Assembly (NCBI GenBank): GCA_903813345.2
Contig: CAIIXF020000010.1
Span: forward strand, 3,031,169-3,095,168
Direction of reading: 5' to 3'
DNA length: 64,000 nucleotides
From: Owenia fusiformis
Lineage: Eukaryota; Annelida; Polychaeta; Sabellida; Oweniidae
The position numbers were made by a program, and so were the translations under genes. Numbering within the stretch: the first letter of the stretch is position 1; each line of letters starts with the position of its first letter. Below, in pieces: positions 1-13,000 of this stretch. Under the pieces are notes generated by a model. It did not search any database and was not told the origin of the DNA. It worked only from the letters and a program-made list of their open reading frames with translations.

Positions 1-1
1 C

Positions 2-181
2 GGTGTGCAAATCCACAAAGGAAAGATGCATAAATCGACGACCAGTTTCAAATACAAAGAATCAAATATTCCTCCCCCTGTATCTCTCCCTCGCTCCTAT
101 GGTTCAAGTCAATGTTTTTGTGGAAGAGTTTTCAAGAATGAACATGGTCTGAAAATCCACCAAGGAAAGATGCATAAGTAG
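2..181 (+). CDS. 3' end of a zinc-finger-like protein (partial, GLKIHQGKMH repeats)
   Basis: An open frame enters from the left edge and stops with TAG at 179-181, giving 59 residues. It holds two related motifs: GVQIHKGKMHK at the start and CFCGRVFKNEHGLKIHQGKMHK at the very end. The second looks like a C2H2 finger (Cys pair, Phe, Leu, two His), but the visible Cys spacing is C-x-C rather than the usual C-x2-C, so metal binding is uncertain. A Pro/Ser-rich linker separates the two motifs. Similar GLKIHQGKM segments occur in invertebrate zinc-finger proteins and at the N-termini of some retroelement proteins, so this may be a host gene or a transposon remnant. A possible poly(A) signal AATAAA lies at 453-458. 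The start and upstream exons are outside the window. Confidence 0.55.
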   Translation, partial: GVQIHKGKMHKSTTSFKYKESNIPPPVSLPRSYGSSQCFCGRVFKNEHGLKIHQGKMHK

Positions 182-1207
182 ATATCTGTGAAACCTGGGC
201 AAAAAACAGATCCTGATTCTAACGATTTAATAGACATGCGTAAATGCACCTAAAATTAGATTAAGAAGCAGGAGGAATACGTTTATTCATTCGTAAATCA
301 TTGTTAGATGGGATCAAACATGTTCATTAATGTCGTAATGTACTTTGAATTGGATAATGACATCAGATCATTGTGCATATATAGCATACTTGTCAAGTTA
401 AAAGCTGCAAAATTCCGGTCTAATTTTTTTGAAAATCCGGCTTGACTTGTATAATAAAGTTTCTAGGATTAATCCAGTTTCAGCTATTAGCAAAAATTAA
501 GTTTAATTCGGGCTGAATTTGAATAAAAACACTTTCCAACTAAACTAAATTAATTTCAAATTTTTCCATTTATTTTTGAAACTGAAGTGTCTGGATGATG
601 CATAATGATTTATTAATAATTAAGTCACTATTACATGACGATATAACTCAAAATGTTGAAATATGATGGATTTTGTCATAGATACCGGCCCGGATTCTTT
701 CATAGTAGAATCAGTAGCTCAATAAATATAATATTCTTTGAGCCTATGAGATCCTACTACAAAACAATCTGGCCAACATCTTTGGATTTTGTGAAAAATA
801 ACAATATTTTCAAGAAATTTTCATGCTTTCTAGAATATTGAGAAGTTGTAGATTATATTACCGTATATTGTGTATATTGTTTTATACTAGTATAACTGAA
901 TATTCATGTAAATGTAAATTTTTTAAATAAGTTGTTCTTATATTCAAGTCAAGTATCTTAGTTGTTCTCTTTATTCATGTATTAATTAGTGTATACTTTC
1001 GAAGATGCATATAAATTGTCCTTTATATCTATTTGTTTACGGTATGTTAATAGTAATTGTACAATTTGTAAATAATTGTAAATTATCACTTGGTCTCTAG
1101 GAAGACCAGTTTTTATACTGATAGAGCTATTCAGAAGAAATATAGTTTTCAAATCAAATCAACTGGTTGTGGCTTAATCTCTTCTGAGAAAATGCACATT
1201 TCAACAA
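182..1207. other. AT-rich intergenic stretch
   Basis: There is no supported gene here. It contains a possible AATAAA signal at 453-458 for the preceding zinc-finger frame, and otherwise AT-rich sequence without recognisable coding. Confidence 0.5.
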
Positions 1208-1746
1208 CACTGCTACCCACCTAGTTACACAGACGTATCGTCAGTGTATCATGGCGAAACTACTTCCGGGACTAGGTTTCGGTAAGATTTTTTATTTCCC
1301 GATTTACACCTACTTATAAGTCACGTTGTGGATAATAATTTGACTCGGAGTTAAGGAAGATAGTCTAGTTTGAGAATGTGTCGATGGTTTTAGGTTTTAT
1401 ATGTTAACGAAGACACAATTCATGTATTTAGTCCCTCGCTTTTGTTACACTGACGTACGACTAATATCAGTGTAATATTGGCAATATTAATGCCGATCGT
1501 CAGTGTAACAAAAGCGAGGGACTAAATATGTGAAATGCGTCTTCGTTAACATACCAAACCTAAAACCACTGACACATTCTCAAACTAGACTATCTCCCAT
1601 AACTTCGAGCCAAATTATAATCCACATCGTGACTTATAAGTACATGTAAATCGAGAAATAAAAATATCTTACCAAATTCAAATCCCGGAAGTAGTTCAGC
1701 CATGATACACTGACGATACGTCTGTGTAACTAGGTGGGTAGCAGTG
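1208..1746. mobile_element. Foldback (long inverted repeat) DNA element, 539 bp
   Basis: The two halves are near reverse complements over almost the full length. The left arm begins CACTGCTACCCACCTAG and the right arm ends in its exact complement at 1746. The fold centre lies near 1470-1490. Both arms share a segment containing CAGTGTAAC and GCGAGGGACT. The 5-bp sequence AACAA occurs directly on both sides (1203-1207 and 1747-1751), consistent with a target-site duplication. No coding capacity is visible. CACTG ends with a 5-bp duplication do not let me name a superfamily. It lies about 950 bp upstream of the MAP1 start codon. Confidence 0.85.
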
Positions 1747-1751
1747 AACAA

Positions 1752-2697
1752 GGGTGTAATTACTTAACATGGCATGGGTTCACTGAGGGCTTTCTGAAAA
1801 ATAACCTCTACGACATGAGCACTATGAGGAATCTCCCAAACTTAGAAATCACATTTTTAAAAAGAGTAAACAGACCATTTTTGTTTTTGTAAATCTATTC
1901 TTATTTCTCAGTTGTCAAAAATTGGACAAATTGAATCTTTTGAATTCTAAAATAAATTAGAAAATTATTTATAACAATGATAATGTAGAATGTGGGTTCT
2001 GAGACTTATTCCAGTGAAACTATCAAACATCAATGCAGATTCACACATAGCAGGGCAATTAAGGTGTGTCCAGCCAATCAGAACACCTTATTTCACATAA
2101 CTGCATTCTGTTATATAACCAATAACACATTTGTTATGTTGTTACACTTGACCATTGCAAAAAGTTTCATCGAAAATATGTTGTTTTAGTGATTTTGTAT
2201 CTTTTAATTGATTTTATAGGAAATATTTTGCCATACAGTGTATGTGAAAAAATTTAAGCCAAAGACTCAATGCATCGTGGCTGCTTCATTCTACTCAGGC
2301 GTTGTTTTCTAAACTTTGCATTCCAGCTGTGCGGTTATGCAAAGGTTTGGAAACAATAAATTCAATGGAATGATTCAACATACAATGCAGTGAGTCCAGG
2401 GCTTATCCTTTATTCAATCCACAGTAGGCACCAACCTCAACTGTTACAGTGCAAGTTATTTTGGATATTATAGATGTCGTCTTTCTTGAGACTGCTGGGA
2501 GTTAACATCCTGTATTTACTGTATGCTATTAAAACGTTTTAGTAACGAAGAATTTGATTGGTGCATTATTACCGGTTCCGTCATTTTTGAACCAATCAAA
2601 TTAAACTTCACAAATCTATGACTCATTCTGCAACAGCTAAGTGAAGACTTTTCAGAAGAAAATTCAGATCATTGCAGGAAAACTCGGATATTACAGT
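1752..2697. other. Region upstream of the MAP1 start codon
   Basis: This gap separates the foldback element from the first MAP1 coding exon. It may contain the promoter, 5'UTR or a non-coding first exon, but I see no clear TATA box, CpG cluster or splice signal that fixes any of these. An in-frame stop (2638-2640) and possible acceptor-like CAG sites lie just before the ATG. Confidence 0.35.
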
Positions 2698-2788
2698 ATG
2701 TCTGCGACTAGATCTACTGTGTTGGTGATCGTAGGTGAAATTTTGTCCCCTCAACACAAGGATTTAGTTTTGGAGCAGTTGACAAAAG
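2698..2788 (+). CDS. MAP1/Futsch-family microtubule-associated protein, coding exon 1
   Basis: The ATG at 2698 opens 30 codons (MSATRSTVLVIVGEI at the start) and one base of codon 31, then a good donor (aaaag|gtgaga). The LVIVGEI segment corresponds to the start of the conserved N-terminal region of MAP1 proteins. The splice phase (1) matches exon 2 at 27670, joining as LTK-G-FKSWD. I chose this ATG because the frame is closed by a stop at 2638-2640. A short N-terminus is also seen in MAP1S. A spliced upstream start using a CAG acceptor between 2677 and 2696 cannot be excluded. Intron 1 is 24.9 kb. Confidence 0.78.
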
Positions 2789-3221
2789 GTGAGACCGTAA
2801 TTTTGCTTCTTTACAAAATCCCAGACAGTTGCCGGTTTTGACATTTGAATCAATAATGTGGATCATATTTTATACAGACTGTAGTTTTGATTGTGATTCA
2901 TGAATTGTTGTGTTGATTTAGCAAGTGTTTTGCCACAATAAAGAGTACATATCGATATTTTGGTATTTGTAGATCATGTATCTAACAATATACTTGATGA
3001 CTATGCTATAGATTCACTTTCCAGTCTAGAGTGACAGTCTAGAAGTTTGACAGAAGGTTACAAACAGAAAGTTAGCTTGACTTCATGCGTAGACTTGTAG
3101 ATGTCCTTATATCATGTCTAGTGCTAAGTTCTGCACACTTAATTTGAAGGCATTTTCGTAAGGCTTTGCTTGCTGGATACTCAAAATATTTCGCTGTAGT
3201 TGTGTATCACGGCGTGTATCA

Positions 3222-3250
3222 CCATGGGCTTTCAACTAGAAAGCCCATGG
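3222..3250. repeat. Perfect 12-bp hairpin
   Basis: CCATGGGCTTTC (3222-3233) is followed by a 5-base loop and its exact complement (3239-3250). Flanking tatcac sequences extend the symmetry imperfectly. It is a short stem-loop in the MAP1 intron with no evident partner element. Confidence 0.7.
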
Positions 3251-3303
3251 TATCACGGAAATTTGAGAATTTATAAAGTTTTACATGTAATTCAGTGCCA
3301 TAG

Positions 3304-3475
3304 CAGGCCCGTAACCAGGCGGGGGGGGGGGGGGGGTTGAGGGCAAAAATTCTTTCACAATTGTGCAGTTTTTCACCATCCTGAGCAATGTTCAAGTGAT
3401 TTTGTCTGCTTTTGGGCCAAATATGTCAAAAGTGAACCCCCTTGGAATTTTTCAAAAATCCTGGCTACAGGCCTG
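3304..3475. mobile_element. MITE with CAGGCCCGTA..CCAGG terminal inverted repeats
   Basis: The left end CAGGCCCGTAACCAGG and the right end CCTGGCTACAGGCCTG are imperfect inverted repeats 172 bp apart. A run of 16 or so G lies just inside the left end. A truncated relative sits at about 39588-39736, sharing the core that reads through ttctcaccatcctgagca-like sequence and ending ctagctacgggcctg. More fragments lie near 21705-21900. No target duplication is clear. Non-coding. Confidence 0.7.
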
Positions 3476-6400
3476 CAAAGTATAAAGTCATAATACCTGA
3501 ACATAGTCCAGTTATCAGCTGTATATTTGTTGCAAATATGTGCACTTTTACCATGTATGAAACAAAACCAACAAACATTTTATGTAGGGGGATATTTGTA
3601 AGAGCCTGTAAGGCAAAGTATAGGGGGGGGCAGTGAGTGGGAGGTGGTTTATACCAAGTATTGCATGTAACTGTTTTTCTAGATTTTAATTATTTTCATA
3701 AGATACATAAAGATTTTTTATCGTACAATATCGTTGCTCATTTTATTATCAAAAATCTATGTGTGTTTGTTGATGAAACTAAAAGTCTCAATAACCTGAG
3801 TTAGGTATTGATTCAGTATTCATTGACATTTTCTTGGCACCACATCACAAATCTTTTCAGGCTACCCTTGATTTCTGTTCTTTTCAATATTGTCATATTT
3901 GTTTACTTTGTAATATATCAAAAATATGGGTCTATGATCTCATTCCTAGATAATGTTTGAATAAATTCAGTTAACTATGGCCGTACTAGATGTCTAATTA
4001 TCATCTTTAAATAGATTTATTTAGATGCCCCTCAGTTATTTCATTGAGTTAGGTGATAGTTTCTATTCTCTATTTTACTTGGCAAGAGACTGGCAAATTT
4101 AGCATTCTTCCAGAAAGATAATTCCTTGTGCAAGCTGCTGTGCTGTTACTATGAAAAGATCACCTTCCCTCTGAGTCATTAACATGCATTCAGAGATTAA
4201 GCGCAATTTCTTCATTAGGATATAATAAAAAATCAATTTAATACTGTGCTGGTATATCAATTATGCTAAATGCTTTATGTTAGGAATATATCATATACTG
4301 TATTAACAGCATTTTGTGATCTTTGTTGTCACCTTATGTTATCAACTATTCGTGTTTTGGTTTTGAGCTACAAGAGGGAGGGAGGGGGGGGGGTCAGGTA
4401 GAGGATCTGTTCATCTCAGATAGGTTGTGAAATAGTCTTAATCTGGGTGTGTAATAGGGGAGGGGGTCATGAGGGTTTTTAGCTAGACAAGCGGTGAAAG
4501 GTAAATATTTCAGTACTATGCAAGGGAAGGGGGGCCTAGCTTGATTCACAAGGTTCATTTGCTCTAACTTTATTCTAATCACCTTAAAAGTTTAAGATGG
4601 GAGGAAGTACCATGTTGGCTTCTTTCAAGTCTGGGAGATTCTAAATCAGGAGTCTGATTAATGAATAGAAGTTTCGACTTGTTTAGAGATACTGAATAAT
4701 CCATTTCTTTCAATGAAACATATTTCCACACTTGCTATGCCCTTCTCTCACAATTTCTCTCTGATCTTGAATCTAGAGTTGCTGATTTTTGGCTATTTTG
4801 TATTAAATTTATTATTGCATATTATCTGTATATATATATACATACCTAACTGAGTTAACTTTGAAAATTCACTATACATGTATATTGTTATTTTTTTTAT
4901 TATTTTAAGCATGCACCATATAATGTTTTATCTGGGAGAAAGAAGTAATCTTTCCACATTAATCTCCACTAATCTTGAGGATGTAAACAATTTTCTAGTC
5001 TAGCATCAAGCCTCTGCTTGTGTTTTGTAACATTTGTTTTAAGTATAACATACCTAAATGGGATGGGGGAGGGATAAGACCTATCCCCCTAAATCTTCAT
5101 ATACAGTATCATGTTTATTGACAAGAACATGTTTTCAGACATCTCAGACACAAAGAATTTTCCATAAATTTTATTGATTTTTATTATTTGGATCATGTTG
5201 TCATTGATATTATAGAATTCATTTTGACATTTGGTGTAATATTTAGCTGACATATGTGCCATTATTCAATGATATATGATCCTATTATAATTCCTTGTAA
5301 TATTCAATAATTTGATTGTCTAATATAATATAATTGAGACTTCTGTCATCCTCTTTTGCTATTGGAAAATATTCACAGAGCTGTTCAGACATCTTTGTTT
5401 TAGTTCGTTAGATAAAGTGGGAGTGGAATTAGGTGGAAAAGGGGGGGGAGGGTCATGTCCAGTCTCTAAATTAATGCTTTTTGTTAGAAACCTTTCTACT
5501 TTTTAAGTTATAATCTCAGTGTATTTGAAAATCATGGCTTTGATGAAGGTTTGATAGATATACCATGGTATTTAGTAGCCTATGGTATATGATATTGCAT
5601 ATTTACTAACAAGGGTTGTATATATCACATATCAGATTTTTTTTATTTCACGTTAAGTGGCTTTTTTGCTGAACTAAGGTCAACAGCATATAAAATATAG
5701 ATATAGGAAAATACCTTGCTTATATTTCGATTATTCGGTCAGGTAGATTTATAAAATGGCCAACATATAATTAAGGTATATGTACTGAAATATTAGATTT
5801 AAAAATTAAGATTTCATTGTATTGTGCTAAAATAAAACATTTGAACGTGGGAACTAAATGTGAATTAGTGTTTTTCTTCACACGGTATATGTATTTAAAG
5901 TTTTATTTACAGACCACTGTGTTAAATAAAAGGGCCAACAAAGTTTATTCTTTGTATTATTGATTTTATCATTTTCTTTAAAAAAAAAAGAAAATAAACA
6001 ACTGTAAAAAAGAGCACCTTTACTTGCCATTATTTAAACGTAAACTTCCAGTTAGGTTTAGAATTGTTTATTCACGTTTTGGGTAGACTATATTTGATTT
6101 TTAAAACTAACTGTGTTTGCAGAACACTAGAGTTAAGTATTATAGTAAGAAAGATTAGATTAGATACAGATTTCAATCTAAATCTTTGAGACCAGATAAA
6201 GTTATGATAAACCAACTAGAAATGAAGCAGTAAAAGTTTGTATGAGCCAGGTCAGGTTGACCTGTTATATCTAATTAATTTTTGATGAAAACATTACAAC
6301 ATTGCGTTAGCTTTTATTAGTCTGGATTCCTAATTAGGAAATTGATATTGTTCAAATAGCTCATGAATAAAATATTGGTGCACTTCAAATACTTTTTGCA

Positions 6401-6746
6401 TTGTGTTTCACACTCTTGTGAAAAATGACTTCCTCTGATTTCTGAAATCAATAGTGAAAATGCTTTGTAAGTTTTATCTTGCTTTCTTGATATTTCTGCA
6501 AAGTGTGGTCATATTTGGAAAATAAAAGGTCAGGATGACCTATGTGTAATTTTGAGCCATGCTGTTATTCTCACATAAAATATTTGATAACAGAATGTCG
6601 TTATAACCTTTAAGTCACTTTCAGTCTACTTAATTACCGATTTCAAGTATAAGACAAATGTTAATTAAATATGTCTAGCAGTGAAAATGTTTGATAGAAT
6701 TATTCAACTTTATGAGATTTGATTTTACTAAGATAAGTATTGGAAA

Positions 6747-6917
6747 ATGGGTACATATTAGGGAGATGGTAGAGGGGTGTATTAAGGTGATGGGGGTATA
6801 ATATGGGGAGTAGGGTGTATTAGAGAGACAGGGGTATATTACTGTATTAGGTAGATGGGAGTGTATTAGGGGAATAGGATTATATTAGGGGGATGGGGAT
6901 GTATTGGGGATAGGCCA
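6747..6917. repeat. Degenerate G-rich minisatellite
   Basis: Irregular repeats of a roughly 20-30 bp unit resembling GTATTAGGGGGATGGGG. Unit length and sequence drift, and there is no reading frame of interest. Confidence 0.55.
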
Positions 6918-7040
6918 GGGGCATTCTGTAGTGAAAAATAACATTTTCCTTAGACTTGGGAAGGGGCAGTGCAATAAACTTTTTTTTTTAATCTTGTCTA
7001 AACAACAAGCTCTGTTTACTCCTTTAATAATCATATTTTT

Positions 7041-8454
7041 ATCGCACTTTGAAAAAGTGCTATATTGTCGTCGTCTTGTGCTGTTGGGCGTGCGGGCGGG
7101 CGGGACATAAACTAAATCTTGTCATCAAATTTCCAGGATAACTGCTTACCTGTTCAACTTGAAATTTTTACAGATGCAAGAGCAGACTAGTACCAAGATC
7201 TGATTAGGTTAAGGGCATGCTGGGTAAACTATGTGGCGGCCATTTTGAATTTTTCAACAAATCTTGTCATCAAAATTCCAGGAAAAACACTTATCCGTTC
7301 AACTTGAAATTTTTACAGATGCAAGAGCAGACTATTGCCAAGATCTGATTAGGTTTTGGGTATGCTGGCTGAATTACATGGTTGCCATTTTGAATTTTTG
7401 AATTTGGCGGCCATTTTGAATTTTTCAACTTGCTCCAAATTGACCAAATTTTTTTTTTAAAAACATCTACAAGTTCTCAGAAGTTCAAATCTGACCTTAG
7501 ATTTCAGATTTGACCTTTCATTTACCTTCAGTGACCTTGAAAAGGTCAAAAAAGTTGATTTTCTAAATTGATATTTTGGATTTAAATTTAGGTCAGCTTA
7601 ATTACAAAACACCTACTGAGGTCTGAAAAAGTGAAATTTTAAAGGTCAAAAGTCAAGGTCATTAAACTAGGTCACAAATGATGTTATCCAAGTTTCTCAA
7701 AGTTTGAGACTACAAATCAATTCTTGTCATCAAAATTCCAAGAAAACGGCTAACCTGTTCAACTTGAAATTTTTACACATGCAATAGCAGACTAGTGCCA
7801 AGATCTGATTAGGTTAAGGGCATGCTGGGTAAACTACGTGGTGGCCATTTTGAATTTTTCAACAAATCTTGTCATCAAAATTCCAGGAAAACCACTTATC
7901 CGTTCAACTTGAAATTTTTACAGATGCAAGAACAGACTATTGCCAAGATCTGATTAGGTTTTGGGTATGCTGGCTGAATTACATGGTGGCCATTTTGAAT
8001 TTTTCAATTTGGCGGCCATTTTGAATTTTTCAACTTGCTCCAAATTGACCAAATTTTTTTTTTAAAAACATCTACAAGTTCACAGAAGTTCAAATCTGAC
8101 CTTAGATTTCAGATATGACCTTCAGTGGCCTTGAAAAGGTCAAAAATTTGATTTTCTAAATTGATATTTTGGATTTAAATTTAGGTCAGCTAATTACAAA
8201 AGACCTACTGAGGTCTGAAAAAGAAAATTTTCAAGGTCGAAGGTCATCAAATTAGGTCACAAACAATGTTATCTAAATTTTCCCAAAGTTCAAGACTACA
8301 AATAAATTCTTGTCATCAAAATTGCAGGAAAACTGCTAACCTTGTCAACTTGAAATGTTTACAGATGGAAGAGCAGACTAGTGCCAAGGTCTGATTAGGT
8401 TTTGGCCATGCTGGGTAAATTGCATGGTGGCCAGTTTGCTCTTCAAAGTGCGAT
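7041..8454. mobile_element. Hairpin-ended array element, family 1
   Basis: The left end is a hairpin (GCACTTT, short loop, AAAGTGC; 7044-7060). The right end is a single inverted copy of the outer stem, CAAAGTGCGAT (8444-8454). After the hairpin come tattgtcgtcgtc and a G/C-rich gggcgggcggg tract. The core is a tandem duplication of a ~585-bp unit (starting about 7117 and 7715) plus a partial third unit (about 8305). Each unit opens with cttgtcatcaaa and includes ggccattttgaatttttcaa and several tgacctt motifs. No protein frame is conserved between units, so it is non-autonomous. No clear target duplication was found. Confidence 0.75.
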
Positions 8455-9231
8455 ATTTATCACTGTGTGTCTTGTTCTTTACTGTTTTGATTCACCTGTA
8501 GTCATAAATAATATGTCCACTTGGGCGCACATACACATAAAACTTAACACAATTTTTTTTGAGTTTGGATGAAGGTGATTAAGAATGCTTTAACGTCTAA
8601 GATGTCTTAAAGTTTCAGTAAAAGAAATTAGCATTTTTGAATTCAACCGTTGAACTTTCTGTTACAGGATCATAGATATGTCTAGCCAGTGAAGAGTTAT
8701 TTTGTATAAACTGATATTGTGCATTAACACTATTGCTTTGAAAATGAAAAAAGTATGTTTAATTGAGCGATTGGCTTCAAAAATATTTTATCTTGAGGTC
8801 ATCATATATTTTATACTTTCACATGGATGTAAATGCAACATGAAAAATACAGTATCTTATTCATGGCTTGTTATGTATCCTCATACTTTAGGTGATCAAT
8901 CATTTTCTCCAAAATGTTATTTTCAAATACATGTAATTGCCATCAGTTTTTGTCAAGAACTTGTGTTAACTGTTTCTCATATGATATTTCCAAGATCATA
9001 TCTCATAATTTTCAAACTGGTCCAAAATTGGCAGCATTCTTCTAATGCTGAAATATTCACTCTTTCAAAGTGTTCTCTCCTTTCTTCCTTGCAATGTTGG
9101 ATATTCTCCCATATTGAGATGGATTACAATGCACATACCATAATATACCCTATTTCAAGAGATCACAGGCTAAATCCTTTATGTTATTTGAAAAACAGAA
9201 AGATTTGCTAAGTATCAAAATGGAAATACAT

Positions 9232-10005
9232 TATCATAGAAATGCCCTGGCTTAACATAGAGATGTCCTGGCTTAACATAGAAATACCCTGGTTTAACAT
9301 GGAGATGCTCTGGCTTAACATAGAAATGCCCTGGCTTAATATGGAGATGCTCTGGCTTAACATAGAAATGCCCTGGCTTAACATGGAGATGCTCTGGCTT
9401 AACATAGAAATGCCCTGGCTTAACATGGAGATGCTCTGGCTTAACATAGAGATGTCCTGGCTTAACATAGAAATGCCCTGGCTTAACATAAAAATGCCCT
9501 GGCTTAACATGGGGATGCTCTGGCTTAACATAGAGATGTCCTGGCTTAACATAGAAATGCCCTGGCTTAACATGGAGATGCTCTGGCTTAACATAGAAAT
9601 GCCCTGGCTTAACATGGAGATGCTCTGGCTTAACATAGAAATGCCCTGGCTTAACATGGAGATGCTCTGGCTTAACATAGAGATGTCCTGGCTTAACATA
9701 GAAATGCCCTGGCTTAACATAGAAATGCCCTGGCTTAACATGGAGATGCTCTGGCTTAACATAGAGATGTCCTGGCTTAACATAGAAATGCCCTGGCTTA
9801 ACATGGAGATGCTCTGGCTTAACATAGAAATGCCCTGGCTTAACATGGAGATGCTCTGGCTTAACATAAAGGTGTCCTGGCTTAACATGGAGATGCTCTG
9901 GCTTAACATTGAGGTGCTCTGGCTTAACATGGAGATGCTCTGGCTTAACATGGAGATGTCCTGACTTTAGTGACTTAACATGGAGATGTCCTGACTTATC
10001 ATGAT
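9232..10005. repeat. 21-bp minisatellite with higher-order structure (~36 copies)
   Basis: Tandem units of the form ctggcttaacatagaaatgc (21 bp including the next base) run for about 770 bp. Three main variants (gaaatgccc, gagatgctc, gagatgtcc) occur in an ordered pattern rather than at random, suggesting duplication of multi-unit blocks. Because 21 is divisible by three and the unit lacks stops in several frames, long reading frames appear on both strands. These are by-products of the repeat, not genes. One irregular unit occurs near 9966. Confidence 0.93.
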
Positions 10006-13000
10006 AAAGTATCAATGGATGATTGTTAGCATCTGAGCTAAATCCACAATGAGGAACAGTTCAAACTACACCATATACAAACTTGTATTTCCACATAAAG
10101 TACATGAACATTGTACTATGCATCCAAAAAGTACCGGTATAGAGCTAAAAACAACTAATTCTACATGTCATGTCAAGATGTTCTGATACGATAACACAAA
10201 GCCTTAAAAGCTCAGGTGTAAAATAAAATCATCAACGGTTATATCTTTTATACCGGCTAATGACCTGACTGTTAATTTGAAGTAGACACAGCATTCAAAC
10301 ACACCATGCCTTGTATCAATTTATTAAAACAAATCTGTGTGGCCATCATTGGGAAAGTACTCCTTTTGTTTGTTGGTTTTTTAAGCTCAAATATTTGTGT
10401 TGCACTTAACATGCATCAAATTTATTTTTACTTTTTGAAATAGATAACAAGTCAACATAGACATGACTCAAAGCTCGGATTTTATCAAAACATGCATATA
10501 TTGTACCATGGTATCAGCCCATATGATGATGTATGGAAAGGTTTACAAGCATTGCAGGGGTGGTTACAGAATACAGATAATTTTCATTCTGAGATTAAGA
10601 CGCTACAATGTATATTTGCCAATATCAAAATCTCAAAAAGAGTAGCTACTAAAAACCAACCTACTCCGTAGTCTTGCATATTACCCTTGTATTATCCTCA
10701 CCCCCTCCCATGAGCTACTTTACATTTAGCCCCTGTATTGACCCCTCCTTGGCCTCCCCATGTACCTTTTCACTCAAAAATGGATGATAGATACTAGATT
10801 CATTCTGATACTCATAGCATCTTTCTGTTCCACTTGAAACATGAAGACATCTCAGGGCTGAGAAGATTTGAGATGACATGGTTTATCATGATGACTAAAT
10901 TAGAGAACAGGGAACAGACTTGATTGAAGACTACAAATAGCTTTATTTGCTTCATGAAACCATGACATCTCATTTCTCTTCAGCCATGAAATGTTTTAAA
11001 TGAAACAGAAAGATGTTTTGAGTATCAGGATGCCTCATTTGTATGTTGGTTGTTGGTCATCCCTTAACTCATCACATCTTTGTGTTCTGCAATCAGCAAT
11101 TTGTTTCTAGAAAGCAACATATGTGTATGATGTCTCACAATGTAATTTGGCTGTAAATTACATCTTGAGCTCTTGCATAGTAAATTCTCGAGATTATTGT
11201 ATCTGGAGGATGTTTCTTATTTAGGCTCACTTCACCATATGGGTTGATATTGTTGCTCCTGCTGGCAATGTTCCCTTGTTAGACATTCCTTGTTACTTTA
11301 AACAATCTTATTCTGACTGTCCCATAATGCAAACCCCTTCAGAGATATCAAGCATGTAAAACACAGGCATTTATAAAAGACCGTAATAACATAGATTAAT
11401 TGATTAGTGGAGACTGAGTAATTTTTCATTCAAAATTCTGATCAATTGTGATAATTCACCAAGGGATTATATTCTTGTGTTCAAGCAGCTGCCTTTTCGC
11501 TCCCTTGAGTGAAGCAAGCGCACCCAGGAATAAAACATTGGGGTGATCATGTATTGAAACACAAATGGATTGAAAAGGATAGAATTTGCCAGGGAATATT
11601 GTTGATTAGATCAAATGTATGTACATGTTTTACTCTTATTTGTACATAATGCCAGAAAACAGACATTTCTATCAAATTCTACTTAAAAGATGGGAGACTG
11701 TCAAAGTGACAAATGATCTTTTAAGCAAGGACATGTTAATGGAACTTCTGGTAGACGTCATCCTGGCACATTTGGCCACACAGCCAACCCTGGGGAGAAT
11801 ATTTTGTTTCTTTCAGTGTTCTAAAATATTTGTTCTTTGTAGTTTATATGTATTTGGTAACTATATAATAGAAGAGAAGGGTGTGGGAGTCATAAGATGT
11901 TATAGAAAACAAATAATGGTCCCTGTGTCCCTGTATTATACATTTTAGTAATAGTCCAGAAATTAAAATTTGAAAACTCCAAAAAACTTGTTGCTCGACT
12001 AACATGGACTCAGAATATGACTAAAAACATAAGACAAGATAGTACAGCATTGTTTTGTCTAACCCAATCTGCAAAATATGTTTTCTTTCCTTATTCAGAT
12101 TTATCAACCATCTCATCTCCAGGATTCTTAGTCTGGAGATTCTGATTGATTGGAAGTAAGATGTGATAATATATAATTGTATCAGACAGATCTGATACAA
12201 AATCTGAAGTTTACCCCCTTCCCAAGCATAATTAATAGTAATGTTTGTGACCTTGTTCTTTATGTTAAGATGGTTAGGCCTTTGAAATATAATGGTTCTT
12301 CCTCTACATTTAATGCTCCACTCTGCTTGGGTTAAGTAGTTATATAGAGGGGTAGAATAACCTCTTTGTTGTTATGATGCTCTAGAAGTATTTGTATCAT
12401 AGCAACAAGGAGAATCCTCTCCAAACAACAAACATATGAAATCAAGGTGTTAAGTCCATTTCCTCAAACACTTTCTCATAGTTGATGTACTAGGCTCTGA
12501 TACTCTGAGGTTCGTATTTGGAAACCGGTGTAAGTCATCGTTCATCAAAAAGGAGACCATGGTTTTCTCGGAATCGTAAGTCAAAATCATACAAAAAGTG
12601 AACACCCGGGAAATTCACTTAAAAATATAAATGTTAGGATGGTTTAGTGATTATTATATTTTGAAAAGCAAGGGTACATACTATTTAGTCAATAACATTG
12701 GTACTATAGGCTAGCATTGAATTATAAACGTAGGTGAATCTCACCTTCAGATTCTTTGCAAAGGACACGCATCAATAAAAGTTGAATTTGCAAGGAATCT
12801 GTATGTAAAAAAGCTTGTATCTACTTTCTCATATATTAATACTAAAATGACATGAAATTATAGATCTTAAAGAGAAAATACTTATTGTTGAGTGAATGAT
12901 TCAGTTTTATCTGAACATTAGTTCACTAACTTGAAATGTTCTGGAAGTACAGTGGCATGTTTCTGCTATTTAGAGCTCCTGTTATCATGCTATTTATACC

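Noticed and set aside
8702-9211. 169-codon plus-strand frame
   Set aside because: Biased AT-rich composition, no recognisable domain, no splice context. It lies between two repeats inside the MAP1 intron.
9232-10005. CRISPR-like array
   Set aside because: There are no unique spacers. The units are contiguous variants of one 21-mer in a eukaryotic intron.
9208-10015. Long reading frames (240-266 codons) on both strands over the 21-bp array
   Set aside because: They arise because the unit is a multiple of three and lacks stops. Frames occur on both strands and in several phases, with no start context or domain.
11619-11948. 109-codon frame
   Set aside because: No similarity that I recognise, no conserved motif and no supporting splice sites. 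Length is expected by chance in 64 kb.
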